A stretch of 9,390 bases of DNA from Paramuribaculum sp. (GCA_009775605.1 VSPV01000105.1:1-9390), one strand, 5' to 3'. Shown: positions 1 through 7,246, counted from the first letter of the stretch. A program made the numbers and translations. The notes: generated from the letters alone by a model not told the origin.

Positions 1-66
1 CCGCCGCGTTGGGGGGCCAAAAATAACCCGGGGGGCGGCCGGGCCCGGGGGGGGGGGGGGGGGGGA
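1..66. other. Low-complexity G-rich edge, probable assembly artefact
   Basis: This edge is almost entirely G and C. It includes a 6-base G run at 30-35 and an uninterrupted 19-base G run at 47-65, with normal complexity resuming at base 66. Runs like this at a contig edge are a known artefact of two-colour sequencing chemistry or of a poorly supported contig end. I would not trust any reading frame or structure here. Confidence 0.6.
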
Positions 67-91
67 TGGGTATGTGTGTTGATTCTCATAG

Positions 92-189
92 ACTGCCTCA
101 CGGCAGTGGCGATCTAAAGGTTCGGTGTTAGGATAGTTCTACGAACCCCGGGCCGCAAGTCCGTGGCCTCACGGGAGTAGAAGTGCCCG
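92..189. other. Hairpin-rich non-coding stretch of unknown function
   Basis: Four small inverted repeats follow one another. ACTGCC/GGCAGT has a 4-base loop (92-107). GGTTCG/CGAACC has a 17-base loop (119-147). A six-pair stem with one G-U pair spans 151-168. CGGG/CCCG has a 10-base loop (172-189). The dense succession suggests a structured RNA or leader on one strand, but I could not match it to tRNA, 5S rRNA, tmRNA, RNase P, SRP RNA or a riboswitch I know. The strand is undetermined. On the minus strand an ATG at 89-87 follows the hairpins and stays open to the window edge, but that frame runs into the suspect G run. The 1-229 interval holds no gene I can support. Confidence 0.3.
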
Positions 190-199
190 ATCCCCCTCG

Positions 200-235
200 G
201 CGGCGCCTCTGCGCCCGCGCTTTAAGGCTTTAAAG
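200..235 (-). other. Two inverted repeats at the operon end; weak terminator candidate
   Basis: CTTTAA (220-225) and TTAAAG (230-235) form a 6-pair stem with a 4-base loop that overlaps the stop codon of the thioredoxin-like gene. Just downstream on the minus strand, 200-218 can form a GC-rich seven-pair stem with one bulged base. No T run follows on the minus strand, so this is not a standard intrinsic terminator. It could protect the mRNA 3' end, or the true terminator may lie elsewhere. Confidence 0.25.
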
Positions 236-1225
236 AAGGTTCTGGAGCTGTGGAAGGCGGATGTCCTTGGCCGAGATGCGGCCGTCGGCGCCTATCAGGT
301 GCATCACGGGCATCACGTAGAGGTCGTAGAGCTCCTGCTCCTCGACCTCACGCGAGGCCATGCCGACGGTCCACGCCGGATCGAGGGTCGAGAGATGCCC
401 GCGCCACGCTTCGGCATCCTCGCCCGGATACACGGCCACCACTTTCAGCCGCCCGGCGGCCACGGCCTCGGAAAGCGCCCCCATTCCGCGCAACGCGGCG
501 AGGGTCTCGGCGCACGAGGGGCAGTCGGGGTCGTAGAGCAGCAGCAGCGTGGGCCCCGAGGGGTTGAGGGCGCCGCGGAGGGTGTGCGCGCGGCCGTCGG
601 GCGCGGTGAAGCGGAAGTCGGCCGGGCGCTCGCCGGGGCGGTTGCGCAGCGAGAGCTTCAGCAGGTGGGCCGTGCGCATCTTCAGCTCCGGTGCTATGGC
701 CGCAGAGCCGGTTATGGCGCGCGCCATGGCTATGAAGGCGTCCTCGGAGTGCATGGGCGAGTCGGGGTGATACAGATATTTCTCAACCGTTGCGGTCCAG
801 AGCGCGGTCACTTCGGGTCCGCCCTCTCCCCAGCGGTCGGCCAGTGCCGAGGCGGCTTTCTCCAGACCTTCCGCGGTGCCTTCGGCCGTCAGACTGAGGA
901 AATTGGCCATATTCTGCTCCACCACGGCGGTGTCGAGGCTCAGGCGCCGGTCGGCAAACGGCATTTCGTCGAAGAAATGCTCCATGATGTAGTCGGCGCG
1001 GTCGCGCGGCTCCGTGATCACGGCCGGAACGGCCGGCAGCGGCAGCGTGAAAGGCCCTGCTGAAAGCCCTGAAGTCTCTGACGACTCCGACCCTACCGAC
1101 CCTACGGACTCTACCGACTTGTCCGACCTCCCCGCGCAGCCCCCGCACAGCAAAGCCGCTGCCAGCACTGCCCCAAGCAGTGCCGGCAGTGCGGCAATAA
1201 ATGGCTTTTTCCGGCTGTCACTCAT
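230..1225 (-). CDS. DUF5106-thioredoxin-like lipoprotein, last gene of the fimbrial operon
   Basis: This is a 331-residue probable envelope thiol-disulfide oxidoreductase. I chose the ATG at 1225 because it overlaps the upstream TGA as ATGA and places a signal peptide at the N-terminus (SDSRKK, then a hydrophobic stretch to about residue 28). C30 is the likely lipidated cysteine, though the lipobox LCGGC is slightly off consensus. A longer frame to 1327 would put an implausible basic extension ahead of the signal. A Ser/Gly/Val/Glu linker covers about residues 33-56. Residues about 66-195 resemble DUF5106 (ITEPRDRADYIMEHFFDEMPF). The C-terminal thioredoxin fold has CPSC at 235-238 after YDPD, and a likely cis-proline at P306 (VMPVMHLIGADG). 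Related Bacteroidales lipoproteins are assigned redox roles. The coupling to a cysteine-rich tip gene is my basis for inferring a role in tip folding. The substrate is unknown. The gene is much more GC-rich than the pilin gene. Confidence 0.85.
   Translation of the reverse strand: MSDSRKKPFIAALPALLGAVLAAALLCGGCAGRSDKSVESVGSVGSESSETSGLSAGPFTLPLPAVPAVITEPRDRADYIMEHFFDEMPFADRRLSLDTAVVEQNMANFLSLTAEGTAEGLEKAASALADRWGEGGPEVTALWTATVEKYLYHPDSPMHSEDAFIAMARAITGSAAIAPELKMRTAHLLKLSLRNRPGERPADFRFTAPDGRAHTLRGALNPSGPTLLLLYDPDCPSCAETLAALRGMGALSEAVAAGRLKVVAVYPGEDAEAWRGHLSTLDPAWTVGMASREVEEQELYDLYVMPVMHLIGADGRISAKDIRLPQLQNLL
1083..1127 (-). repeat. Five imperfect 9-base tandem units in the linker codons
   Basis: The plus strand reads gactccgac, cctaccgac, cctacggac, tctaccgac, ttgtccgac. 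All end in GAC and differ at a few positions. The unit is three codons, so gain or loss keeps frame. On the minus strand it encodes the Ser/Val/Gly/Glu linker (DKSVESVGSVGSESS) between the lipidated cysteine and the DUF5106 domain. This tether may vary in length between strains by slippage. Confidence 0.6.
1222..1225 (-). promoter_or_regulatory. ATGA stop/start overlap: tip gene to thioredoxin-like gene
   Basis: The minus strand reads ATGA: TGA ends the DUF4906 tip protein and ATG starts the thioredoxin-like lipoprotein. Such 4-base overlaps usually allow a terminating ribosome to re-initiate, so the two proteins are likely made together. The overlap decides the start of the downstream gene. 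Confidence 0.75.
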
Positions 1226-4200
1226 CGGGCAGCTTGGACATCGCGCACGCAGCGCACATGGACACCATACCATCTTCCGGTGTTGAAAGCGCATGACTGA
1301 ATACTGGCGGCTGAGAGAAGTCGGCAATCATCTTTAATCCCGGTGCCATCCACTCTATTTCCGGAGCTGTTATAAAGCTCACGGGTGCATGTCAACAGAT
1401 AGTCATTCCTGTCCATACCTTCCAAAATCTTAAGATTACGGAGAATAGATACTTCCTTCTGGTTGGGAACACGCCAGTCATTATGGCCATCCTGAGTAAG
1501 TTTTTCACAAGGATTGCCGGCTATCCACTCATAAATACGAGCTTGAGTTGGATTGTTGTCGGGATGTGTAAAATTCCAATAACCACCCTCAGTAGGAGCA
1601 GCAAACTCGAATTGGTAGGCGCAGCGGTTATATGTCTGGTCGGTGATGGGGTGGATAGGCATTGCACCCTGCCTCGGGGCGCGCACGGAGCGCGAATCAT
1701 AATAGGTCAGGGTAACGGTTCCGCCGGTGGCATTCGTGCCTTCGAGTGTAAACGCCATTTTGGTACCGTCCGTATCTCCGTCAGAAATCGTGGCAAGATC
1801 GGTTCCGAGATTGCGCACGCATCGCACCTCCCAGAATCCAATGGACCATCTCTGATCTAAATTGCTAAGCGACAAGCCTTCGAAAGCCCATACTACTTGG
1901 CGGCTGCTGGTAAACAGCTTAAAGCGGGTGTTGGGATTTTTAAAATTGTCATCCGATTTACCGTCGACGGGAAAATACAGTTTATTGCCTACAGACGCAT
2001 AATCCATTATAGGCGAATTGAGCGAGTTGCGGCCCAGAATCATACGCAGGTATTTACCTGTGGCGGGCACATACCAGCGGATTTCATCCAAATCTATTTT
2101 TCCGTCACCGTCGTTGTCGCGGTTGCGGTTCATGCATGCCTGAATGGCCTCGATTATCTGATGGTTTGGATTATACAAATTATAATAATTTATATCTTGT
2201 GGCGCATAGTAGACGTTGGTAGGAGAAGGAGTGATTATATTTGCATTTCCACGATCAGCAGATGCAGTTACAACTAAGCCGAAATTATTTTTCAGCATAG
2301 GCAGAGGTATAAAATTACTCCAGTCGCTGCCCGTTATGTCGCTCTGCTTTATTTTTGCAGGGTAATTGGCGCCCTGGGCTGTTACTGCATTGACTAACTG
2401 TGGAGCAGCCTGGTCAACTACCGATCCCCAATCATCTATATCCTGCGTTCCCTGATAAGCCGGAACATAAACATATGCCTCCGGGTCGATGAATCTTACT
2501 GTCTGTTCCGTATACGCATCGGTTTTATTTAAGAAATTCAATGTGTTCAGGCGCCCGTCAACACCGTTCAGGGTTCCAAAAGGCGATGTCCCGTACAGGC
2601 TGTGGAGCACCAGGCCGCGCGATTCGTTGGTGTATTCAAGGCCTACGGCGCCGATTTTTTCGGTGGTGGCGGTATTGTAGTAAGTCTGGATTGATTTTTG
2701 CGAAAGGGCATATTTTGAGCTGACAAACACGCTCTCGCCGTCGGGCGAGGATTTGCGGTTTACTTTAATCCAGCAGCGGCGGTCGGGAAGATTCACGTAT
2801 TTTTTCCAGTTGCCGCCCGTTTCGTCGGAGTTTGCCTCATACACGTATTCATTCACGAAAACCGTGTACCATTTGGAATCTGTGTTGTCTTCATCCGTAT
2901 CTCCAGTGCCATGCGGATGATTGGCAACGTCGTGCATCTCGCTCAGCTTGATAAGCTTATCACTGGAGTCGCCGGGATACTCGGCATACACATCCTGGCC
3001 CGTAGTGGGCACAAACGTAACCCAGTCTCTGTATTTGGTGTATTTGGCATCGTCGTTCGCCGCAGTGGTTTCATCAAACTGGATACGGGAGCCGTTTTCA
3101 TCATAAGCCTCCACCACGTAGCCGAATCCTTCGCCCGAACGTTCGGCGTTCGACAGGTTCACGTTGAAGCGGTTGTAATGGCAGTCGAGCTGCAGGTATC
3201 CGTGGGTTATCTGGGTGGCGATGCCTTCAATACCGGGCTTGCCCTCGGTTTCATTTATCGCTTCCACGGCAATGTCGTTAACGCCGCCTATGGTGACGTT
3301 GTAGGTATACTGCGTATTGCGGTAGCAGTTGAAGTCGTTGGCGTCATCCCCTATATAGCCCAGATGCACCGTGATTATGGCGTCGCCGTAAGTAACACCA
3401 TCATCCTTCACTTCTTCAAGTGAAGGATCGATGTTTCCGGGCGAGACACGGCAGTTGATCACCACGAAAGTGGCGGTATTATTGTAGTTCCAGACTCTGT
3501 CGGGACAGAGAGCGGTGTATAAGGCGGTATTTTTGCCATCTGCCGCCTTATATTCCTTTTCTCGTGAGTAATATGAATTTTTTTCCGTTGGATTATTTAT
3601 ATTTCCCGTGTGCTTGTTCTCAAACTGGAAGAAGTCGAAGGCAAACTGACCCTTAGTGTTAGCAACTGCCTGGATATCCAAGATATTGGGTGAGTTGAAA
3701 AATCCCTCGGCCACCTTATCGGCGGCAGTCACCGGAACCGCCGTGGAATTTGCGGCGCGGAAGGCCTCTGGAAACTCTTCGCTGGTTCCGTTGCGCTCAA
3801 TAGCCCAGGCGTTGAGCGGGGCGTTAACCACCTGAAAGCTTCCCGGTGTAAGCGTGACGTCTTTTTTAGGAATGAGGTTGAATTTTATGTGGGATATGAG
3901 GCGGCGCAGGTGTATCTTGCCCGGAAGCGTATACGTGCCGGTGGTTGCCGGAATGAAAACCTTCTCCACTTCTCTGGTATGGATATCGGTGGGATCATCG
4001 GACGAAGAGTAATACACACCGCTCATTGGCAGCTCGTTGTACTGCACCGGGTCGGTTACCGATGGCGTGCCGCTGAACTCCGGGGTCTGTATGGCTATCG
4101 CGCAGAATTCCTCCCACGTGTCGGCCGCGGCGAGAAGTTTGCGCATAGTGTCTTCGGTATATGTGCCGTCGGCATTGTACTGGCGCCCTTCCCAGTCGAT

Positions 4201-4626
4201 ATTGGCAACGGCCACAATATATGTGTAGCCCGACTTGGTGGCTATATCTTCGAGAGAATATGCAGGGTCGGGATGGTTCGTGGTCTGCACAGGTTTGTCC
4301 GTGTCAATCATCACCTGGCCGAATGTGCGTTCGCCGGTGGCGGCACTGTACATTCCCACCCACAGGCTCTCAACGCGGTTGGTCTGCGATTCGCTGAGGT
4401 CGCCGCGCGACTTAACGTCCATCTCGGGCAGCGTGAGCGATAGATTAACCTTCACATCCGCCCCCGACACGGAAAAATCGGGAGGCGTCTCCAGATCGTT
4501 GTCGGCGCACGACTGGATCACAACCGGAAGCATCAACGCGAGTGCTCCGGCAAGCAGAAATGACTTGATGGTTTTATATCGTGTAATAAACATAACTGTC
4601 GGTAATTGAATTGTATTGGAAATCAT
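1222..4626 (-). CDS. Large fimbrial tip protein, DUF4906-type, with EF-hand loop and FISUMP-like modules
   Basis: This 1134-residue lipoprotein occupies the tip position of a Bacteroidales type V pilus operon. The ATG at 4626 overlaps the upstream stop as ATGA. A second ATG at 4593 (M12) gives a more normal signal peptide, so either may be used. The lipobox ends at C40 (VIQSC). After a strand (VKVNLSLTLPEMD) comes a possible arginine processing site at R74. Residues about 380-460 match DUF4906 (LGYIGDDANDFNCYRNTQY, then YNVTIGGVNDIAVEA). Residues 837-848 are a canonical EF-hand loop, DNDGDGKIDLDE, followed by IRWYVP. Two FISUMP-like modules follow: WYVP (851-854) to RCVRN (C936), and WRVP (1051-1054) to RCVRD (C1126). 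There are 14 cysteines after C40, six of them between 1002 and 1126. I saw no von Willebrand A metal site (DxSxS), so it is not an Mfa5 homologue despite similar size and position. The ligand is unknown; adhesion is inferred. Confidence 0.85.
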   Translation of the reverse strand: MISNTIQLPTVMFITRYKTIKSFLLAGALALMLPVVIQSCADNDLETPPDFSVSGADVKVNLSLTLPEMDVKSRGDLSESQTNRVESLWVGMYSAATGERTFGQVMIDTDKPVQTTNHPDPAYSLEDIATKSGYTYIVAVANIDWEGRQYNADGTYTEDTMRKLLAAADTWEEFCAIAIQTPEFSGTPSVTDPVQYNELPMSGVYYSSSDDPTDIHTREVEKVFIPATTGTYTLPGKIHLRRLISHIKFNLIPKKDVTLTPGSFQVVNAPLNAWAIERNGTSEEFPEAFRAANSTAVPVTAADKVAEGFFNSPNILDIQAVANTKGQFAFDFFQFENKHTGNINNPTEKNSYYSREKEYKAADGKNTALYTALCPDRVWNYNNTATFVVINCRVSPGNIDPSLEEVKDDGVTYGDAIITVHLGYIGDDANDFNCYRNTQYTYNVTIGGVNDIAVEAINETEGKPGIEGIATQITHGYLQLDCHYNRFNVNLSNAERSGEGFGYVVEAYDENGSRIQFDETTAANDDAKYTKYRDWVTFVPTTGQDVYAEYPGDSSDKLIKLSEMHDVANHPHGTGDTDEDNTDSKWYTVFVNEYVYEANSDETGGNWKKYVNLPDRRCWIKVNRKSSPDGESVFVSSKYALSQKSIQTYYNTATTEKIGAVGLEYTNESRGLVLHSLYGTSPFGTLNGVDGRLNTLNFLNKTDAYTEQTVRFIDPEAYVYVPAYQGTQDIDDWGSVVDQAAPQLVNAVTAQGANYPAKIKQSDITGSDWSNFIPLPMLKNNFGLVVTASADRGNANIITPSPTNVYYAPQDINYYNLYNPNHQIIEAIQACMNRNRDNDGDGKIDLDEIRWYVPATGKYLRMILGRNSLNSPIMDYASVGNKLYFPVDGKSDDNFKNPNTRFKLFTSSRQVVWAFEGLSLSNLDQRWSIGFWEVRCVRNLGTDLATISDGDTDGTKMAFTLEGTNATGGTVTLTYYDSRSVRAPRQGAMPIHPITDQTYNRCAYQFEFAAPTEGGYWNFTHPDNNPTQARIYEWIAGNPCEKLTQDGHNDWRVPNQKEVSILRNLKILEGMDRNDYLLTCTRELYNSSGNRVDGTGIKDDCRLLSAASIQSCAFNTGRWYGVHVRCVRDVQAAR
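3403..3428. repeat. Perfect 11-pair hairpin inside the tip gene
   Basis: ATCCTTCACTT (3403-3413) and AAGTGAAGGAT (3418-3428) are exact inverted copies separated by CTTC. The hairpin lies within the coding region for a charged loop (DPSLEEVKDDG) just before the core DUF4906 strands. No T run follows on the minus strand, so it is not an intrinsic terminator. Confidence 0.7.
4623..4626 (-). promoter_or_regulatory. ATGA stop/start overlap: Mfa3-like gene to tip gene
   Basis: On the minus strand ATGA contains the TGA of the 452-residue subunit and an in-frame ATG of the DUF4906 tip gene. This suggests translational coupling, although the tip gene also has an ATG 33 bases further in that gives a better signal peptide. 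Confidence 0.6.
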
Positions 4627-5981
4627 TCATAATCCGGAATGTTGATTTCACCGGACGAGTCCCATGGGCAGACCGTCCACTGTGTGTTGAGCAGGGTGGC
4701 TGAGGCGCTGTTTATCTGATAGCGGTAGATGTTATTGCGCAGCAGATCTATTTCCTGTCCGGGTTGTCCCTCGTCATAGGACGCGAGTTTCAGTTCATAT
4801 AGTCGTGAAGCTAAATCTGCATCTGTCGATGTCGGGTTCTGTATTGTCACCTGCATCCATGCATGAGTTGAAGTTCCGATTTTCGCAAGGCTGTATTCCG
4901 GAACATAGACGGAGAATACACGGCATCCGTCTTCGCGCTGGTTGGTTGCAATCTCGTCGTAATAGAAATCAAGGATAGCAGCACCGTTTTGGTTTCCGGT
5001 ATTGAAAGCCGATGGAATATTGTAGGAGGCTGCATCCGGAACAGATGCAGTCGTCACATACTGGGTTTCGGTACTCGTGGGATACTGCTGCCAGTTTGCG
5101 AGCGTGGGAAGAATCGATCCGCGGTTGAAAAATCCCAGTAGCTCCACTTTCTCTATTGACACGCGGTCATCTATCGGATTCTGATGGGGTGTGGCGTTTT
5201 CATCGAATTCTATATGGTCTATCACCTCGATTTTGGCTATGGCCCGCAGCATGTTTATATCCTTGTCTCCCGATGCATCCGAGAGGACCAGCGGGTCTTC
5301 CTCGCTGCTCTTTTCGAGGTCAGTCTTTGCAACGGTAAAGTTTTGCAATCCCGACATCGGAATGTATTGGGCCTTGGCTATTGAGGGCTCCCACCAATAC
5401 GGTTCATTATCACCTGTCTTTTTTGTCAGCGGGAATGCGAAGGTGCCTACGGTCTTCGGGTCAAACAGATGAGCGAAATCCATTCCGGGCGATACGGCAA
5501 TATTCATCGGGTTATGGCTCTGATAGTTGGCCAGCACCATAATGTAGAAGTTGATGTCCGCCGTTGTGGCGTTGTGGAAATAAGGATGGTCTAAGCTTGC
5601 TTTTACGGTATAACGGCTATAGTAGTCGGTTGCCGGATTTTCAGGCTTTACTTCGGGGGCGAAGGAAGTGAGCGCTTTTCCTGAACCGTCTAAAAGCACG
5701 AACGTGAGGCGCTGCAGATCGAGATAGTTCTCATCAGCTGTTCCCAGCTGTGTCTGGTCTGTTGGGATGAGAGCTCGTGACTCAGAATCTGATTTCGAGC
5801 GGGCCTGGATATTGCGGGTCACTACGGTAAACTGCAGCGTGATGTTGTTTTCGGGGGCGGGGGGTGCGGGGCAGTCGTCTTCGTTGTCGGCCACGCAGCC
5901 CTGGGCCATGATGGCGAGGGCGAGCAGTGCGGCGGCTGAAGCCGTGCCGCGCAGGAGCCTGTGGAGTGGGTTGGTGCTCAT
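4623..5981 (-). CDS. Mfa3-like minor fimbrial subunit / tip adaptor lipoprotein
   Basis: This 452-residue protein has a lipoprotein signal peptide (MSTNPLHRLLRG, then a hydrophobic core) ending at C29 in MAQGC. A strand (NNITLQFTVVTR) is followed by an arginine-containing segment (R69 in ESRAL), then YLDLQRLTFVLLDGSGKAL. That order of lipid cysteine, strand, arginine site and strand with a D-G turn is shared with the major pilin in this locus. The C-terminus has the fimbrillin-type pattern LLRNNIYRYQI, then WTVCPWDSS and IPDYE. Its length is close to what I recall for P. gingivalis Mfa3 (about 450 residues), and it follows the anchor as mfa3 follows mfa2. It probably joins the tip to the shaft, but it could itself be a tip cap. 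It starts 30 bases after the anchor stop and overlaps the next gene by 4 bases. Confidence is good for the superfamily, lower for the Mfa3 role. Confidence 0.8.
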   Translation of the reverse strand: MSTNPLHRLLRGTASAAALLALAIMAQGCVADNEDDCPAPPAPENNITLQFTVVTRNIQARSKSDSESRALIPTDQTQLGTADENYLDLQRLTFVLLDGSGKALTSFAPEVKPENPATDYYSRYTVKASLDHPYFHNATTADINFYIMVLANYQSHNPMNIAVSPGMDFAHLFDPKTVGTFAFPLTKKTGDNEPYWWEPSIAKAQYIPMSGLQNFTVAKTDLEKSSEEDPLVLSDASGDKDINMLRAIAKIEVIDHIEFDENATPHQNPIDDRVSIEKVELLGFFNRGSILPTLANWQQYPTSTETQYVTTASVPDAASYNIPSAFNTGNQNGAAILDFYYDEIATNQREDGCRVFSVYVPEYSLAKIGTSTHAWMQVTIQNPTSTDADLASRLYELKLASYDEGQPGQEIDLLRNNIYRYQINSASATLLNTQWTVCPWDSSGEINIPDYE

Positions 5982-6011
5982 GGTGCGTATATCTGCTTTA
6001 GCCGTTGGTTA

Positions 6012-7073
6012 TTAAAGTTCTTCGTCCTGTGGGGGCACTATGCGCCAGCCGTTGATGTTGATGCCCATGGCGGTGTACCATGTGCGGTTGGCGTCGATAA
6101 AGAACGCTATGGTGTGCTGGTCCATGCGGTCAAGGTATTCCTGGTCGCTCCAGTGGCCCTGATAGTGGCCCTTGACCATGCAGAGATACTGCGTCAGGTT
6201 GAGGTCTATGATGGTGACGCCGTCGGTTGTGCGCACCACTTTCAGGCGCGGCTGGCGGTCGATCATCAGGCGCCCCATGGTGGTCTCGGTCATCATGCCC
6301 GAGTTGACCGTGGCGGCTCCGTCGGCGCGCCCGGCCTCATTCTCCGTGGCGAGGCTCCTGACGCTCCAGGGCAGATATGTGAAGGCCGTCGTGCCTGTAA
6401 CGTCGTTCATATAGTTCATCTCCGAGTTCGAGCCCGTAACTTCCACGCGGAATTCCTGCGGGTCCATCTCGGCCTGGGTGTCGGCGTTCTGCAGCACGAT
6501 CTGCAGCACGTTGGTGTCCTTCATCAGGTCCACGGTGGGAAGCACCACGTCGCCGTCATCGCCCGTGCGGCACACGGCGCCTGAGGCTGTGCCGTGAAAC
6601 AGCGGCACTATATCCTTGTCGCTATACAGCTCCGGGGCCGTGCCCTGCAGGGGCAGCGTGGCGCCCAGCTCTCTCACTGACGCGGGGCGCTCTCCGCCCC
6701 CTATGGCGAAGGCCGCGGGATTGGCGTCGGCGGCATCGCCCGTACACCATGCAAGCATCGAGTAGGTTCCGGCGGGAAGGTCAACCTCCATCATGTAGCC
6801 GGGCTTCGAGAGGGCCGCGCCGCTCTCGGTCTTGCGCAGGGCCAGCTGGCCGTTGGCGTCAAACACGTAGAGCGTCACGCCCGTCACCTGCGAGGCGAAG
6901 GCGTCGGCATCGAGAATGTTCTTTGTAAATGTAATCGGCACGAGATAGCGGGCGGTGCAGGGGCGCAGGTCATCGTTGATCATCGACGAGCAGGCGCTCA
7001 TGGCAGCCGCGGCGACTCCCAGCAGGGCAGCCGTGAGTGCCCGGGAGGTCTTGCGCATTTTGTTTCGTATCAT
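6012..7073 (-). CDS. FimB/Mfa2-family fimbrial anchor lipoprotein
   Basis: This 353-residue protein should anchor the pilus to the outer membrane and limit its length, as Mfa2 and FimB do in Porphyromonas gingivalis. The signal peptide ends at C28 (MSAC). If the ATG at 7058 (M6) is used instead, that cysteine becomes C23; both starts are possible. Right after the lipidated cysteine comes the family signature SSMINDDLRPC, then the strand YLVPITFTKN and a second strand TGVTLYVFDANGQL. The segment PAGTYSMLAWC is also typical of the family. The C-terminus ends in INGWRIVPPQDEEL. The pilin-type arginine between the first two strands is absent (NILDADAFASQV), which fits a subunit that keeps its lipid. 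It lies between the terminator-rich spacer after the major pilin gene and the two tip genes. It is GC-rich compared with the pilin gene. Confidence 0.88.
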   Translation of the reverse strand: MIRNKMRKTSRALTAALLGVAAAAMSACSSMINDDLRPCTARYLVPITFTKNILDADAFASQVTGVTLYVFDANGQLALRKTESGAALSKPGYMMEVDLPAGTYSMLAWCTGDAADANPAAFAIGGGERPASVRELGATLPLQGTAPELYSDKDIVPLFHGTASGAVCRTGDDGDVVLPTVDLMKDTNVLQIVLQNADTQAEMDPQEFRVEVTGSNSEMNYMNDVTGTTAFTYLPWSVRSLATENEAGRADGAATVNSGMMTETTMGRLMIDRQPRLKVVRTTDGVTIIDLNLTQYLCMVKGHYQGHWSDQEYLDRMDQHTIAFFIDANRTWYTAMGININGWRIVPPQDEEL

Positions 7074-7161
7074 TTTTGCGGATATATGATTTGTTTATTA
7101 TTTCCTTGCGGGGGGTATATATTGTGGAAGTTTTTGCTTCTCGTCATATTCAGATTTGGTG

Positions 7162-7182
7162 AAAAAAGCCGTCGGCTTTTTT
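7162..7182 (-). terminator. Second intrinsic terminator in the pilin-anchor spacer
   Basis: AAAAAAGCC (7162-7170) and GGCTTTTTT (7174-7182) form a 9-pair stem with a 3-base loop. On the minus strand this reads as an A run, AGCC stem, GAC loop, GGCT, then six T: a standard Rho-independent terminator. Because both flanks are A/T runs it could also act on the plus strand. It lies 89 bases upstream of the anchor start, so anchor and tip genes depend on read-through or on a promoter in 7074-7161. Confidence 0.75.
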
Positions 7183-7246
7183 TGGGGTTGAGTTGTGTTG
7201 AGAGAGATGGAAAGAGAGGAAGAGATTGGTTGAGAAAAAATGAAGG
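7177..7246 (-). promoter_or_regulatory. 70-base G-free transcript tract between the two terminators
   Basis: The plus strand has no C from 7177 to 7246, so the minus-strand RNA has no G for 70 bases and is pyrimidine-rich (for example CCTCTCTTTCCATCTCTCTC). It spans from the 3' arm of the first terminator to the last T run of the second. G-poor, C-containing, unstructured RNA resembles a Rho loading site, but this is an inference from composition alone. Confidence 0.4.

Noticed and set aside
47..65. 19-base G run as a quadruplex or phase-variation tract
   Set aside because: It sits at the window edge among other low-complexity G/C sequence and looks like a sequencing artefact.
66..131. Plus-strand 21-codon frame starting at 66
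   Set aside because: It starts at the artefact boundary, crosses the hairpins and has no supporting feature.
299..1063. Plus-strand 254-codon open frame opposite the thioredoxin-like gene
   Set aside because: It has no recognisable domain and is a by-product of the high GC content of the real minus-strand gene, which has a signal peptide and conserved motifs.
2949..2962. 14-base perfect palindrome TGATAAGCTTATCA
   Set aside because: It is inside the tip coding region, and about one palindrome of this length is expected by chance in a window of this size.
4399..4407. RGD tripeptide (residues 74-76) in the tip protein as an integrin-binding motif
   Set aside because: The arginine coincides with the expected processing site near the N-terminus; three residues alone are weak evidence.
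3889..4443. Plus-strand 184-codon open frame opposite the tip gene
   Set aside because: It is fully antisense to a well-supported coding region and has no family signature.
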